64,000 nucleotides of DNA, taken from Echinococcus granulosus (Eukaryota; Platyhelminthes; Cestoda; Cyclophyllidea; Taeniidae). Location: NCBI RefSeq assembly GCF_000524195.1, contig NW_020170400.1:828852-892851 (forward strand), in the 5' to 3' direction. A program made the position numbers and the translations under genes. Positions 37,301 through 48,800 of this stretch are shown here, piece after piece. Within the stretch, counting starts at the first letter, position 1. Each line of letters starts with the position of its first letter. The notes beneath the pieces were generated by a model that searched no databases, was not told where the DNA came from, and worked only from the letters and a program-made list of their open reading frames with translations.

Positions 37301-39346
37301 TGGCATGTACTGATGTTCACTGCAAGGTCAAGGTCATTCATACTACTATAAATTTGTGCGAAACATAACCAGCCGGAAAATTTCAGCCACCCACCTTGAA
37401 GGCACTTATGTGCATGCCATACTTCCAGCATACTCGCTTTCTTAACATTAAGGACCTCACCCTTCCGCAATTTCATCTCTCGATTTTTCCGGTTGGGATA
37501 GACTTGTGATAGTGTAGAAATACGATATTCTAGAATGTGTTCTCGAACTTTTTTCGTTCATTTTGAACCTTTGCACGTCAAATGTCAGTTGAATCAAATT
37601 GGCGTGATGAAAACCTACCTTTTTTAAAGGCTATGGAAATTTTTTGAAGAATTTCTTGTAGATTATTTGTGAAGGTAGTGGTAGGGATGGTAGATCGAGC
37701 TATTACCCGGAATCCACTCGAAGATAACCGCGTTGCAATAAGTAGAGAGAATATTTCATTTATGCTAGCAATGAAGCTCTAGATGGCGAAATAAATGCGT
37801 GTCGAGAGGATTTCTCGGTGATATTTGGCGTGAGTGACAACGAAGCGATTGGTTTACATCTACACCTCCTAGAGGTCGACTAAGAAAATGGATTGCATCC
37901 ACTTTCATTAGTAACAAGCTTTAGAGCTGTTCAAGTTGGCGACCTGTCGTAAAGATACGCAAGAGACAAAAACTCCTTTGATAACCAAAATTTCTTTGCC
38001 TGAGAGTGAGAAGTGGTGGGTGAGCCGATAAACAGATATTTTCCCGGATGCATCTTTTTTGAGCGATCAAAGGTCCCCGTTTAACTTGAACATTGTCCAC
38101 ATTTAATTTATGAGTCTCAGATTTGATAAATATACCACTTTTCTCGTGACACTTCCGAATAAGTTGTTAAATATTAGCTATTCATCAAAAGAAACACTTA
38201 GACGTAGCAAGTTACCTAATCTATCGGACATATGCAGGGACGAGCGGAATTTTCAAAAAGTCCATCCTATTAACAAGGCGAAAATACGCGCAGCTGCCGA
38301 GTTTAATTACCTTTTTCACTATCTTTGCCCAAAGTAAAATACATGGTGGTCTACCGCATAAATCATTCGCCAAACACATGGGATTAATTTGGTTGTGCAA
38401 AGAAAAAAATGACGAAAATCACAGCATGTTCCGCGTGTTGTGAAGTCGCTATCTGACATGGGGTCTTTTCCTTGTGGCAGTGCAAATGTTATAACCATGC
38501 CTTTAACCGATAGAATAGATAGCTGGCAGTAAACGTGTAGCGGTTTAAAAGGCTTCAGCTTTCAGATGATGCCTCACCTTCACCACCATGGCTAATTGAG
38601 TTTGCGATAAACTCGTGGTTTGAGATGACCGGATGTGTCCATCAATCATTTTCTTTGCACATCACTAAACGTTACGAATTTATCATGAACCTTCTAACAA
38701 GTATTCAATACCTAATCAAATACTGATTTGCGAGTACCTTTCTGTACCGCTACACCACTGGGATTCCATGACGCAATTCGTACTATGAAGTATGCCGTGA
38801 CTAGGTGAATTGATTCGCAGGAAAGACAAGACGAGAATGTGGATGAGGATGCAGAAGTACTACCTGTCTACTTCCATTACATCTTAAATGGCATGTCTTC
38901 TCATCATAGGCAAGTTTAATGGCAGTGTGAGTCACAGGATCATGTGATCCTGGGAGAATGATAACACCAAATTCCTCCCACTCCATTTACCAATAATGAC
39001 TTTCTCTCGCACACTTTTGAGTTAACCTGTGTCTAGTGGACGGGTCGCAGATGCAAAAAGTTCTTTACAAGTTTTAGGCGAGTAGTGAGACAGTTTGGAC
39101 TCAACCAATGATGCGCCAGTTCGCATAATGAGGGCTACAATACTAAATCACAATGCCATCTCCCATCACAAGACAATCATCCGGCAGTTGGCTAACGAAA
39201 TTAAATGCACGGCACGTTTATATAAAGGGCGTGATAAAAGTAACAAAACAAGTTGGTCCTTTTTGCATGTTTTTTTATGTAATTGGATGAAGTTTGCTTG
39301 CTCGGTAGGCTTCAAGACCTCCAATTAAAAATGTAAGCCAATCATT
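31331..39346. other. 8-kb stretch without a supported gene
   Basis: Only scattered frames of 60-100 codons, often on both strands at once (32187-32501, 35195-35456), none with ATG and splice sites that agree. Two frames look slightly coding-like but stand alone: plus 38110-38337 (ATG start, 75 residues, ends HYLCPK) and minus 37073-37476. The upstream end should hold the promoter of the secreted-protein gene. Confidence 0.4.
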
Positions 39347-39549
39347 TTATTGTCGATCACACCAAATATTACTGGAAGTTCCTTTCGCCACAATCCAGTA
39401 TTGATATCGCAGGGCTTGATGCGTCTGTCTCTGAACAAATTCATCACCATGGTCAATAATGCGTTGTTCTGCCACCGCACAAAACACCTCTAAATGCTCT
39501 ATCAATAATTTAATGCAAAACTTCTGAAGCCCATTAAAGAATATTTCTG
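39347..39549 (-). CDS. Coding-like segment, possible last exon of the 40.2-kb signal-peptide gene
   Basis: An open 67-codon segment with a helical, protein-like composition (FNGLQKFCIKLLIEHLEVF, then IIDHGDEFVQRQTHQALRYQ) that ends in TAA at 39349-39347. Read from an acceptor at 39551-39550 it is in phase with the signal-peptide exon at 40140-40242. The acceptor has no pyrimidine tract, so the link is weak. I do not recognise the sequence. Confidence 0.25.
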
Positions 39550-39973
39550 CTTGTATTTTTCTCAATCATGACGACTTCTACTCTTATTACCATCTAAAGA
39601 TTGACAATCAGAATAAATCAATGTACGATCACCTTCTAAATTTACTGCATATATATATCGCACCATCACTTTGCTACCTCCTCATTACCAAATGCATGCT
39701 AGAAGAATTATTATTTACGCTTTCTATGACTCCCTTTCTCGCTCCTATTCCGATCATGTGAAGATGAGGAAATTGGATTTTTTCTTAGCATCTAGGGCAT
39801 ACAAGTGCTTAAAAATTAGTATACACTCGCCAACTTGCCTAATTAGTAATGTTTGCCTTCCACGCGAACTGCAGATGTGATGGTTGGATACCTTGGCAGG
39901 TCTCTTACACAGTTAGGGCTTGTCAGTGATGCCCAGAGCCTGTGGGCGGCTAGATATATGCCACTCCACTGCT

Positions 39974-40000
39974 CCCCTTACCCGTTCCCCATGTAAGGGG
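39974..40000. other. Perfect 8-bp inverted repeat in a GC-rich patch
   Basis: CCCCTTAC and GTAAGGGG separated by 11 bases. The patch around it (39890-40035) is more GC-rich than its surroundings. Its role is unknown; it may be a remnant of a mobile element. Confidence 0.4.
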
Positions 40001-40139
40001 TTGTGTAAAGAGGTAGACAGATAGGTAGGTAGCTCTTAAACAAAACGGTGGTCTTTTAAATAGCCTATGCTGCTTTTCATCCTATAGACTCGACTCTTCT
40101 GGCCGAGACCATTAAACCTTTCCCAATGAAGCGTCTTAC

Positions 40140-40242
40140 TGTTATTTTCACAGAGGACAGGGGCGTCACAGCCTGTCTGACATGGTAGGCTAAATTCATC
40201 CAAAATTGTAAAAATGATGACCAGATACCAAAACCCAAACAT
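40140..40242 (-). CDS. Candidate first exon of a secreted or membrane protein
   Basis: ATG at 40242-40240 with an in-frame TGA 24 bases upstream. The first 20 residues are strongly hydrophobic (MFGFWYLVIIFTIL), followed by PCQTGCDAPVLCENN with three cysteines, then a GTAAGA donor in phase 1. It looks like a signal-peptide exon. The only candidate partner downstream is the segment at 39347-39549. No family recognised. Confidence 0.3.
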
Positions 40243-40330
40243 TATAGCAGACGTGCAGTAGACTCACAAATGGCGGGTTAGCGAAGATACGTCGACGCAT
40301 ACTGATCATTTAAATCTTGTGCTCTGCAAG

Positions 40331-42823
40331 AAAGTATGCAACACCTGAAGTGCCACTAGAATCAAATAATTTCAAAAAATCCTTTAAGGAGCTGTTGGAA
40401 GATTTATGTATTGAGTTCCTTCATCACGTTCCCAACAGCCGCAGAGACCAATCTGCCTGGTTGCACTCAGCTCGTATAACCTTTGCTAGTCGTACATGGG
40501 TGGAACTGAAGATAAGTAAATCATTATTATTTTGCTATCTTATAACTACTTTTTGCATAATAAATCAATCCAGAAATGCAAAGAGATGGCCGTCAGTTTG
40601 GCGACTAGTGTCTTGAATATGAGTCGGTGTTATATGGAAGACTTGTAGATGTAAGTAGTAAGATGCGGTAGGCAGGTAAGCGGAGAATTTCAACAAGTTT
40701 TCTTTATAATAAAAGAAAATAGCTGCAGGAAGTTTCTAGAAAGTGTTATTCGTTATAACTCCTTTTCAAACAAACAGGGCAGCTTTGCTTATGCCTTTAC
40801 AAAATGTTTTGTCTCTAAACATGAAATGGGGAGCAATAACAGCCTTGAATACTAACTCACTTAAATAGCCTAGTTTTCTAGTCGATTATTATCAGTGCTA
40901 AGTGAAAGGAAGGACTGAGGACTACCGCGTTAAGCTCGGCTCATAGAAGAGAGTAGCTCCCACCACGTTCACCCGATTTAACTAGCATTTAATAGGTAAG
41001 GGTTTAAACTGAAAAAATGTTAATGCGCTCAGTAAAGAGATTTGTACCGATAGACTTATTTAAATTGCTCTTGAATGAACACTTTGTTTGTGGCGGAAAG
41101 GATGATTTTATACTCAAAGATCGCACACTTGTGCATCACACTGTGGGCTCTCGAGATATATGCGTAAAAGAGAGCTACAAATAGCTTTAGTAGGACCCAA
41201 AGTTAAATCCTTTTCATAGGTACATACGGTATAAGGAAAGTTGTAAATGTGTTTTACGGGTGTCATAATACCGATGCTGTCAGTTGGTTAGAAAACGAAC
41301 CCAAGCCCTTTCCACTACAATTATTTAACAGCTGCAACTGCCTGTCAGGGTGGTTATATTTGACCTGCTCACTGCCGGGTTCCAGCGTCTTTCTACTAAT
41401 GTAATGCCAACAGAGGGCCGCTGCCATCACTACTACGCACACCACCACCGCCACCACCACCACAGTGGTTCCAGAGGACCCCCCACGTTGCCAAATACAA
41501 TTTCATCCTCCTGGCTGGCCAATTTTCCTAAAATGGGTCTTGCTAAATTAAAGAAGGTGAATAGGTGCTAAGTAACTGGGATGTTGTGACATATGTTCGG
41601 TGATTTGTTAATCAAAGGGAGAATTAGGCAACTCGAGAACAGAAGCTCGATGCAAGAAATCATCTGTTAAAGGATTTTACATTAGTGACGCGATATCTAG
41701 TAGTGGTTTGGTAATGGCAGTTCTAACCAATAGATAAGATTCAGAAGTCCTCGTTTTTGATTCTTAAAGATGGCTGTGTGCCAAAAACCAATGTTTATGC
41801 GCTTAAGCTTTGATCCTCCCGAGCCCCTAGTTGGATTAATTTATTTAATGACGTGAGGGAGTGAGGAAGGCAGTACGCAGCGTGCGTATATGACAGCTGA
41901 CTGGTTAGTGAAGAATACTGAAGGCACTGGGTAGCCTTAATCACGTGTAATCATAGTATTGGTTTGGCCTCGGTATCAGAGCCCTTAAAGTACCTCTTCT
42001 ATACGTGATCCCAACATCCCCGGTAGTATTCTACCCTTATTCGTAGAAATCGCCCACTCTCACTATGTACTGGGAAATGCAATTTATAAGAGACTCTTTT
42101 AACTAAATGGTAGTAACAATACCCTAAAAATGGGCACATTGCTACAATAATATACTGATTAAAAATGCTTTACATTATGAATGCAATTCTCTTTTTAATT
42201 TTCGCCCTAACTACGAGGGATCTTTATTTGCAGTAGATTGTGCTTTCACTTAAGGAAATGGTCTTCCGCTTATGCCACTTCTCTTCTGACTCCTTTGGAT
42301 ATTAGTAATACGCTTTCTTTTTACAGGGATGACGTTAGTGCTGCAATATGTAAAAGTTCCGCTTTAACCCAAATTGACGTTTTTTAGATTCGAACAGTTA
42401 AACTTGCTATTGAAATATGGAAAAGTAGCGTATTTTCCAGTTGAGATTTCCACTCTAACCAAATGTAGAGATTAATGGATCATACTAAGCATTACTATTT
42501 TACTCAATTACTATTCAACTCGAAAATTACTCAGTATATGGATATAAAGGGATTAAACTTGTTATTAAATTAAGGTAATCGTTTGTGGTCTGGAAATTTT
42601 AGGACCTTTCCAGATAATTTCGAAAAATAGCACATTGCTTTCAATCCAAAAAGGTGGATTAGCCTTAAATTCAGAAATCAAGCCACTTTTTAGAAAAAGA
42701 TCATATCTACTTCAATTCTCTAGTTTTAGTGAGAAGGACCTTTTAAGACTGCTGATTTCAGTTTAAAGCTGGGAGAGTTGGAACAATACTAAGGTGGGAG
42801 AAAACAATGTCGATGGACTGGTG
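40331..42823 (+). CDS. Tentative plus-strand gene, three exons
   Basis: Exon 40331-40515, after an acceptor TCTGCAAG, encodes FKKSFKELLEDLCIEFLHHV and ends at donor GTAAAT in phase 1. A 23-base exon at about 42337-42359, after TTTCTTTTTACAG, would add RMTLVLQY in phase 0. A last exon starts at about 42765 after GCTGATTTCAG and reads FKAGRVGTILRWEKTM to a TGA. Phases agree, but each exon is small and no start exon was found. The minus-strand membrane exon at 41373-41542 lies within the proposed second intron. Chance agreement is quite possible. Confidence 0.25.
41373..41542 (-). pseudogene. Membrane-spanning exon with a one-base frame break in a G run
   Basis: After a strong acceptor (TTCACCTTCTTTAATTTAG) one frame reads RPILGKLASQEDEIVFGNVG. 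At a run of six G on the minus strand (plus 41479-41484) the coding pattern moves to another frame: VVVVAVVVCVVVMAAALCW, a hydrophobic helix, then HYISRKTLEPG and a GTGAGC donor in phase 1. One more base in the run would make a single-pass membrane exon with short flanks. Either the assembly lost a base in a homopolymer or the exon has decayed. The hydrophobic part overlaps a GTG/CAC repeat, which by itself encodes Val runs, so part of the pattern may be an artefact. Confidence 0.35.
41438..41465. repeat. CAC/CACCGC trinucleotide repeat
   Basis: CACCACCACCGCCACCACCA-type run. On the minus strand it encodes the Val/Ala run of the membrane segment. Confidence 0.85.
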
Positions 42824-43017
42824 AGCATATCCATCTATCTGTTTACCTCATTCTACTTTTAGAAAGGTAGCAGAAATATAAAATCTGTAAAAAATCCCCA
42901 AAGTATAAAGGCTCACTAGCTTTACCATTAAAAAACTCATATTTGTTATAACGTTGCTGAATTTTGGCGCATTAGGATGCATATTGCTATAAAATTTAAT
43001 GGCATTCAATTTTAAAA

Positions 43018-43023
43018 TTTATT
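43018..43023 (-). terminator. Polyadenylation signal of the 43-kb gene
   Basis: TTTATT on plus (AATAAA on minus), about 80 bases downstream of the stop at 43103, a usual spacing. Confidence 0.5.
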
Positions 43024-43102
43024 ACAAAGATCATCAGTGACAAGATACACCACAACAATGTTAACAAAATTTATGCTTGCTATACAACCATTCTGAAACG
43101 CT

Positions 43103-44241
43103 TTAGCAAGGACGAAAATCTGGTTCTGCTGTAGAAGGGTAAGGTGGTTGGTGTAATGGATAGTTAAATTCACATACGTTAGCATTGGGAAAACTGCATT
43201 CAAGCACTGAAGGACGAACTAACTCGGGTGAGTGCAATGATGTATTAGAATCAGAATTCAACTTAAAGAGGTTCGATTCTGGTGCTGGAGGAAAAGATGG
43301 ATGGGTTGAATAGGATTGTGTACTGCTTTGGGGACTCCTCTCCCTTGGAATACCAAAGAAGTCACATAAAATGGTTTTATGACTGAGAATTGCGGCTAAA
43401 CGCGAAAGAATTTCATCAAAGCCTTCTTTCTTGCGACCTGCTCGTTCCAGTGCCTCAACTGGGCACCTTAGATGGTTGGCGAGAATAGGACCGACTAGTC
43501 TCAATAATGGCGAAACTTCAGCTGAAAGGGAAGCTGTTACTTGAATAGTCGCTAACCCTGAAGAATCTTCCTCCTGTTCGGATCTTGAAGATTGTAGGGA
43601 GAGCAATTTTAGTGTCTTAACTTGAAACCCACCTTTGAATAAAGATTCTAATTCATTTTCATTAAAATTTTTCTTCTTGGGGTATTGACATGGATGTAAA
43701 CCGCAAATTCGTGGTTCATGTCCAAACTCACTCAAGTAGAAGGGTTCCGAGATCTTCAGAACTGTACTATCGTTTCTCGACATCGTACCACCTCGCACGA
43801 CATCTTCCGGTAGGTTATAGATACCAATGTTGAGAGTGATATCCGCTTTCATCTTCCGTTTTTGTCGAATTACTTTCTTCTGAGATTTCGATTCTTCCAT
43901 ATAGTCCGGCATCTTATCCTTTTCCCTCTCCTCATTTTTCACTTCAATCACTATAGAGGCAGGATACGCATGTTTCTTTCGAAGAAACGAAGAGTTTTTC
44001 ATCCTGACTGAATATGACACATTTTTAAAGCTGTCCATTTTAGAAAGAGGGAGGAAAATGGCAGCTACCCTTCCACGTGACCTTCAAAATTGTGTGTGAC
44101 AGTAATCGATAGATATAGTCTTGTTTTTTTACCTCTAGAGAGGCCAATAACAAAGTATTGTCCATTAAAACCTGTTAATCTCTGTGAATCCTCAACCCAG
44201 GAAATGAGGTAAGAAAAAAAGCACCGAAGATGAACTGCCAA
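43103..44241 (-). CDS. Protein of unknown function, last two exons
   Basis: Exon 44133-44241 follows acceptor ATTTTTGCAG and encodes FFSYLISWVEDSQRLTGFNG up to donor GTAAAA in phase 1. A 68-base intron ends in GGGTAG. The last exon (43103-44064) stays open for 319 codons to TAA and includes an internal Met at 44038. It has a basic stretch (KSQKKVIRQKRKMKADITLN), a middle region with GLATIQVTASLSAEVSPLLR, and a Ser/Pro-rich tail ending PDFRPC. An AATAAA lies about 80 bases past the stop. There is no membrane segment. The 5' exons are not identified. The short intron and continuous frame across it make the two-exon join credible. I do not recognise the family. Confidence 0.65.
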
Positions 44242-44543
44242 CTGCAAAAATGTTACTCTGGATGTGAAAGGCTGAATTGCAAAGATGTAGTTTCAAGGGC
44301 AAGTAGTGATCCATGTGGACCACAATGGCGGAAGGATCGCTGCCTCCTAGAATGTGCCCAATTTCTAGATACAGGGCGACATCGTTGGGAATTTAATGCT
44401 ACATTTTGGAAATTGATAATTCAGAACCACCTAAAACACGCTTGTTCCTTTAATTGACCTAAATAAATCTATCAACATTACGAAGAGTAGTAAAAATTGG
44501 GAAATCAAAGACAGAGAGGAGCATAGAATATCAAACAAAGAAT

Positions 44544-46893
44544 GTGATGTCTACAAGGTCCTACCTCGCCTCGCGGGATAAAAGTCATTTAAAAGTTCTC
44601 ATTACTTCAGCAATGAATCCAGAAGAAGATTACGATATTTTAATATCAGAGGACGATTGTAGCAGTTCGGAAAATAATGATTTTACAAGGTTAAGCCACA
44701 TAAGTCTAGACGAAATTGATAAAACAGAATGTCGAATTTTAAAGGAGGGGTTCGAATGCATCTCAATAGAAATCGATATCAAAAAGTGCTACGGAGGTCA
44801 ATAGCTCAAAAGCGTTCATGATAAAATTGCAAAATAGTTCACCATTGTCAAAATATTCAGAACAGTCTATTGACATCCCGATGTTTGGCAATGACCCAGG
44901 TCCCATGGATACAGGAAAATACAAATCATCCCACTGGATTCAGTGCAGCCTTACAAAACCCAGTAAACATATTTAGCCGTCCCTATCGGTTCCAGAAAAT
45001 GGACCAATCAATGCTTCTAGATTAGATGGGTACCCAGAAGAAGTAGAAAGTAGGGCTATTAAAAAGACAAAAACTTCAAAAAATTCAGAGATGCATAAAA
45101 TTGCCCATTCGAATAGGTCATCTGGGATCGTAATTGAGAGCCACAACGAAGCCACTAATGGGATGGCTGAGTGTCGAATTTCAGATGAGGGAATTCGGTG
45201 CGATATCTTGGAGTCTCCCAGATCTGCTCCACCTGATACATTAGCTTCCAAGAATTAGACTGTCCGTTCCAAAACACTGAGACGATACACAAGTGACTCA
45301 GAATTTCAAGATTCAGGATTGGCTCGGACTTCAAATGCTTTAACAACCAAAAATTTTTCTCATCACATTAAATCAGTAGATACTACTATGTTGGGCAACA
45401 GTCAGAATGTCAGCAGAGAAGTCGAATGTAGAATTTCAACGGGGGGAATTCAGTATGACTTAGCAGAATCGCCAAATTCCGATAAATGTTCTATACCCGT
45501 GCCTTAGGATCCATCGGTTTCCTCCAGCAATCCCGTTGGTTCCATAAGGTTAAACCGTCGTTCAGAAGAACTAGAAGGCCGTAATAAATCAGTGGAGATT
45601 GCAATGATTAGCGACGATAAGGACATTAACGAAGAAGCAGTGCGTCAGATTTTAAATGAAGGAATTTACTGCCCGCTATCAGAAGTCACCGTTTTGGAAG
45701 GATCGACTAGTGTTCCCTCTACTAGGAATTCTGCACGTCACTTGAACAGCTTCAAGGTATCAACTGGTAATGAAATGGTAAACAATAATGTAGAAGGCTT
45801 TGAGGAATCAGAATGTATACTTTCATTAGTGAGTATTCAATGCGATATATCAGAGTCCCCTGCTTCAAAATTACCCAAATATTTGAATTATCTAGACAAG
45901 TCAATCCATTTAATAAAAGGCAATGAGGATTCGGCCTGCAGATCCGCTAAAATAATCATGAACAGTGAAAAATTAGAAACTCCTCTCATCGCAGCTCCTA
46001 AAAACTCTACTATGATTTTGGTCGGCCCGAACGGTTTGATAAAGTCGATAAGATCGAATCAATTCGAACAATTCAGGGAGGGATCAGCACGTGGGATTTC
46101 TGGAACTGCTTCTGATAACGACGTACCTGAAGTACCTTCCATGATGCGCCCAACAAGTTCTCCAGTAATTATAATCCGTTTGAAAGAATCTAACCGTTCA
46201 GGGAATCCTAATGCTGGCAAAATTGGTGATTTTAAAAAATTGGGAACCGACACGGTTGCTGAAACCTCCATATCAGTTCCGAGAAACTCTTCTGTGTTTT
46301 TAACCCACATGAATAAAGCAAATAATTTATTAGGCCAGAACTGTATCATAGAACGTAACGAGGATTCAATAAATAGGATTTCTGAAGGCAATAGTAACTG
46401 CCCCAAAACGGAAGTTGACGTACCATGCACACCCTCTACAAGAAACACAGTGATATCTATGGTGAGTAGTAATTTAGAAGCTAATTCTGAAACAGGACGC
46501 ACAATGTCAGAGGAAGGAGTTAAGTGCGCATCAACAAAAGGTGTTACATCATTAAGATCTCTCAAAGTATCAACCGTAAGAAATTCTACATTCGAAATGA
46601 ATGATTTTAGTGGACTAGTCGATATCGACATGATGATTGATATTTCAGATGACGACAAAGAGGCTGATTACAAACTAGCCAAAGTAGAGACTGAAAAATT
46701 GTTCAGAAATTCATCCGTAAATTCTTCCGTCGAATCAAACAATTTTAGCGAAGTAGTCAACATTGTACCAGTGAAAATAATACAAAAGGATGGAGACAAA
46801 GCCAGAGGTAGTCAATCATCTCATCGGCTTAAACTTACAAGAATTGAACCTGGCGCACTGACTACACTTTCCGCCGCAATGTCTAAAACTTGA
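44544..46893 (+). pseudogene. Ser/Asn/Glu-rich protein of degenerate repeats, frame broken
   Basis: The longest open part, about 45508-46893, has some 460 codons without an obvious ATG at its start; the same frame continues upstream to about 44780 but is cut by TAG at 44974, 45256 and 45505. A first piece (44544-44801, another frame) must join by a frame change near 44770-44800. A motif recurs: ECRILKEGFEC (44727), ECRISDEGIRCDILESP (45169), ECRISTGGIQYDLAESP (45424), VRQILNEGIYC (about 45640), ECILSLVSIQCDISESP (45811), with weaker copies to 46657. Spacing is irregular, 40-95 codons. PSTRNS/PSTRNT and PRNSS also recur. No signal peptide or membrane helix. Three amber codons plus a frame change suggest a decaying gene; spliced-out short introns are the alternative, but no convincing sites surround the stops. 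Confidence 0.55.
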
Positions 46894-47056
46894 CCCGTAT
46901 TCCCTCTTTAAACACACCTCAAAGTTAAAGAGAAGAGCCTAAAAGCAAATTAACAAAGTCTAAACTAATTACCTCTGGCATATTGCATATTTCAGTACCT
47001 GGAGATTAGTCTGTTCCATCAGTCGATGACCTATAGTGGGATAGAATTTTAGAAGA

Positions 47057-48293
47057 ATGGGAAAGTGGATCGTCGGTATCAAGAATCAGTTCTATAAAAC
47101 TTGTGAATTTTTATTCACACCATCCGGGACGCACAAATCAACTTCTGCGATCAATAATCCACTGTCTAGCGGACCTCAAGAACAGATCAGTGGGGAACCA
47201 GGAGGTAGGATGACTAATTTCTCATCAAGATTTGATTCAAAAGTTAAGCCCTCTATCAAAACGTACATTAAAACTAACTCTGCTATGGTCTCTGCAAGGA
47301 ATACTACAAATGGCTGGTGTGGACTAGTGCATTGCGGTGGTTCTAGAAACAGTCTGCCAGCTTCAGATTTTCAAATAAAGAAAAATTGCCGTTTCACCAA
47401 ATCCAGGAGTCAGAAGCCTCTCCCGTGTCGATTGCTTATCGCTCATCACACGCGTTTCTCCATACTATACAGAACTTTTGCAATTTCGGCCATGTGTGAG
47501 GTAAATTCTTAGGCCTATATGTCATCTGGAGGTGACAAAAACAAAAAGGAGAGTGTAATACGTTATTGGGACAAAATTTTTGGCACTATCTTTACCATGG
47601 TAGAAGCACATTACAACAAGAAGGCTCCTGAGATACATCAGGAACTTTGCAAAGTAGACCCTGTTTTGGAGGACAGGTCGTCTGCAAATTTGGGTTCCCC
47701 TTTCAGGAGGGTCAGCCTTATAATTCTCAGTTTTTCACGCTGTGAAATTGTGCAGCCCTTTTTGAGTCCTTTAATTAATACACACTGTTGCATAGCCATT
47801 CTTTTCTGACTTCACTTTAGATTGTTCTACGATCATTGGTGTGGTTGGAATGGATACTAATGAAAAGAAGAAAGAGTGAAAACTACGATTTTTTCTCTAC
47901 CTGACTACCACGTGATGGGACGAAAATCAATGCCATAGAGGGACACAATGTATGACCGTTCGGTCGTCTCCAACGTAAAATCATTTCTTGATTTTGATGA
48001 CTGTGATTTTTCTAAGCAGGCAAGACTAGTGACAATGGTCGATAAAATTTTCGGCCGAGGTGGAGCAATACCACAATATGGACGATGTCCACATCATTCC
48101 TATCCCGTTTGGATGCCAGAATGGACTAAACCACTGCACACTGATAGAGCGCCAAATCCAGCATCGACATTTTCCGCCAAGGCGCATGAAAAGCTGCCGC
48201 AAGATAGTAGAAGTTATAGGTCCTAAAGCAAATTTTATGCCATTCAGTTTTCTTCTGACCACTGGTTTGGATTATTTTATCTTTAACACATGA
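47057..48293 (+). pseudogene. Open-frame remnants downstream of the repeat protein
   Basis: Three frames in the same register (47057-47512, 47519-47809, 47948-48226) are separated by single stops, then a shift to 48060-48293. Composition is like the upstream gene in places (for example KTNSAMVSARNTTNG). They may be further exons or decayed 3' parts of it. No splice sites decide this. No family recognised. Confidence 0.3.
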
Positions 48294-48539
48294 TTTATTT
48301 GTTTTCAAAATATTGCTACTGATAGTTTCAGATGTCAACCTCGAGGTGAGTTGGAGCGATAACAAGACGTACTAATCGCTTTCAGTAGCATCAGACAGAT
48401 CAAAAAAGCATGCTATAAGGAAGCCATTGTTGCAGCCTACATATTAACACGACTTGATTTACAACTCTCAATAATAGAGAACTTGCGAGAGGTTTATGCG
48501 GCAGAAAATTCCAGCAGTTTTGGATGTTCGTGATGAAAC

Positions 48540-48800
48540 AATGGGATTATACCTATTCTAAATACACCCGCCGCAATTCAATGCGTATATGTGAAGCACC
48601 CACCACTTCATCCTTAGGAGGGTAGACATGTTTTGTGGGTTTGTGATAGATTGTAGACAGTTATGTGTTAGAGACTGTTCACTGGCTGGAAGACAAACAG
48701 TCATGCCTACCAAGATCTGTCTCCTCGATACGGCATAACTCGATGGAGTGTAAGAAAAAGGGTTTGGCGAGAAACAGTCCTAACGAGTACAATCAGTGAA
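48540..48800 (+). repeat. Dispersed repeat, copy 2
   Basis: Shares with the 53.3-kb copy an ATGCGTATATG...AAGCACC block, then GTGATAGATTGTAGACAG, and with both other copies the CTCGATACGGCATAACTCGA block. The order of blocks is the same in all three, which supports common origin. No coding frame or terminal inverted repeat was seen. Confidence 0.5.

Noticed and set aside
44230..44457. 75-residue plus-strand Cys-rich frame with an ATG
   Set aside because: It overlaps the acceptor and start of the minus-strand exon 44133-44241 and has no supporting signal; could be revived by RNA data.
46059..46658. 199-codon minus-strand frame
   Set aside because: Antisense to the longer repeat-protein frame, whose repeated motif shows that plus is the coding strand.
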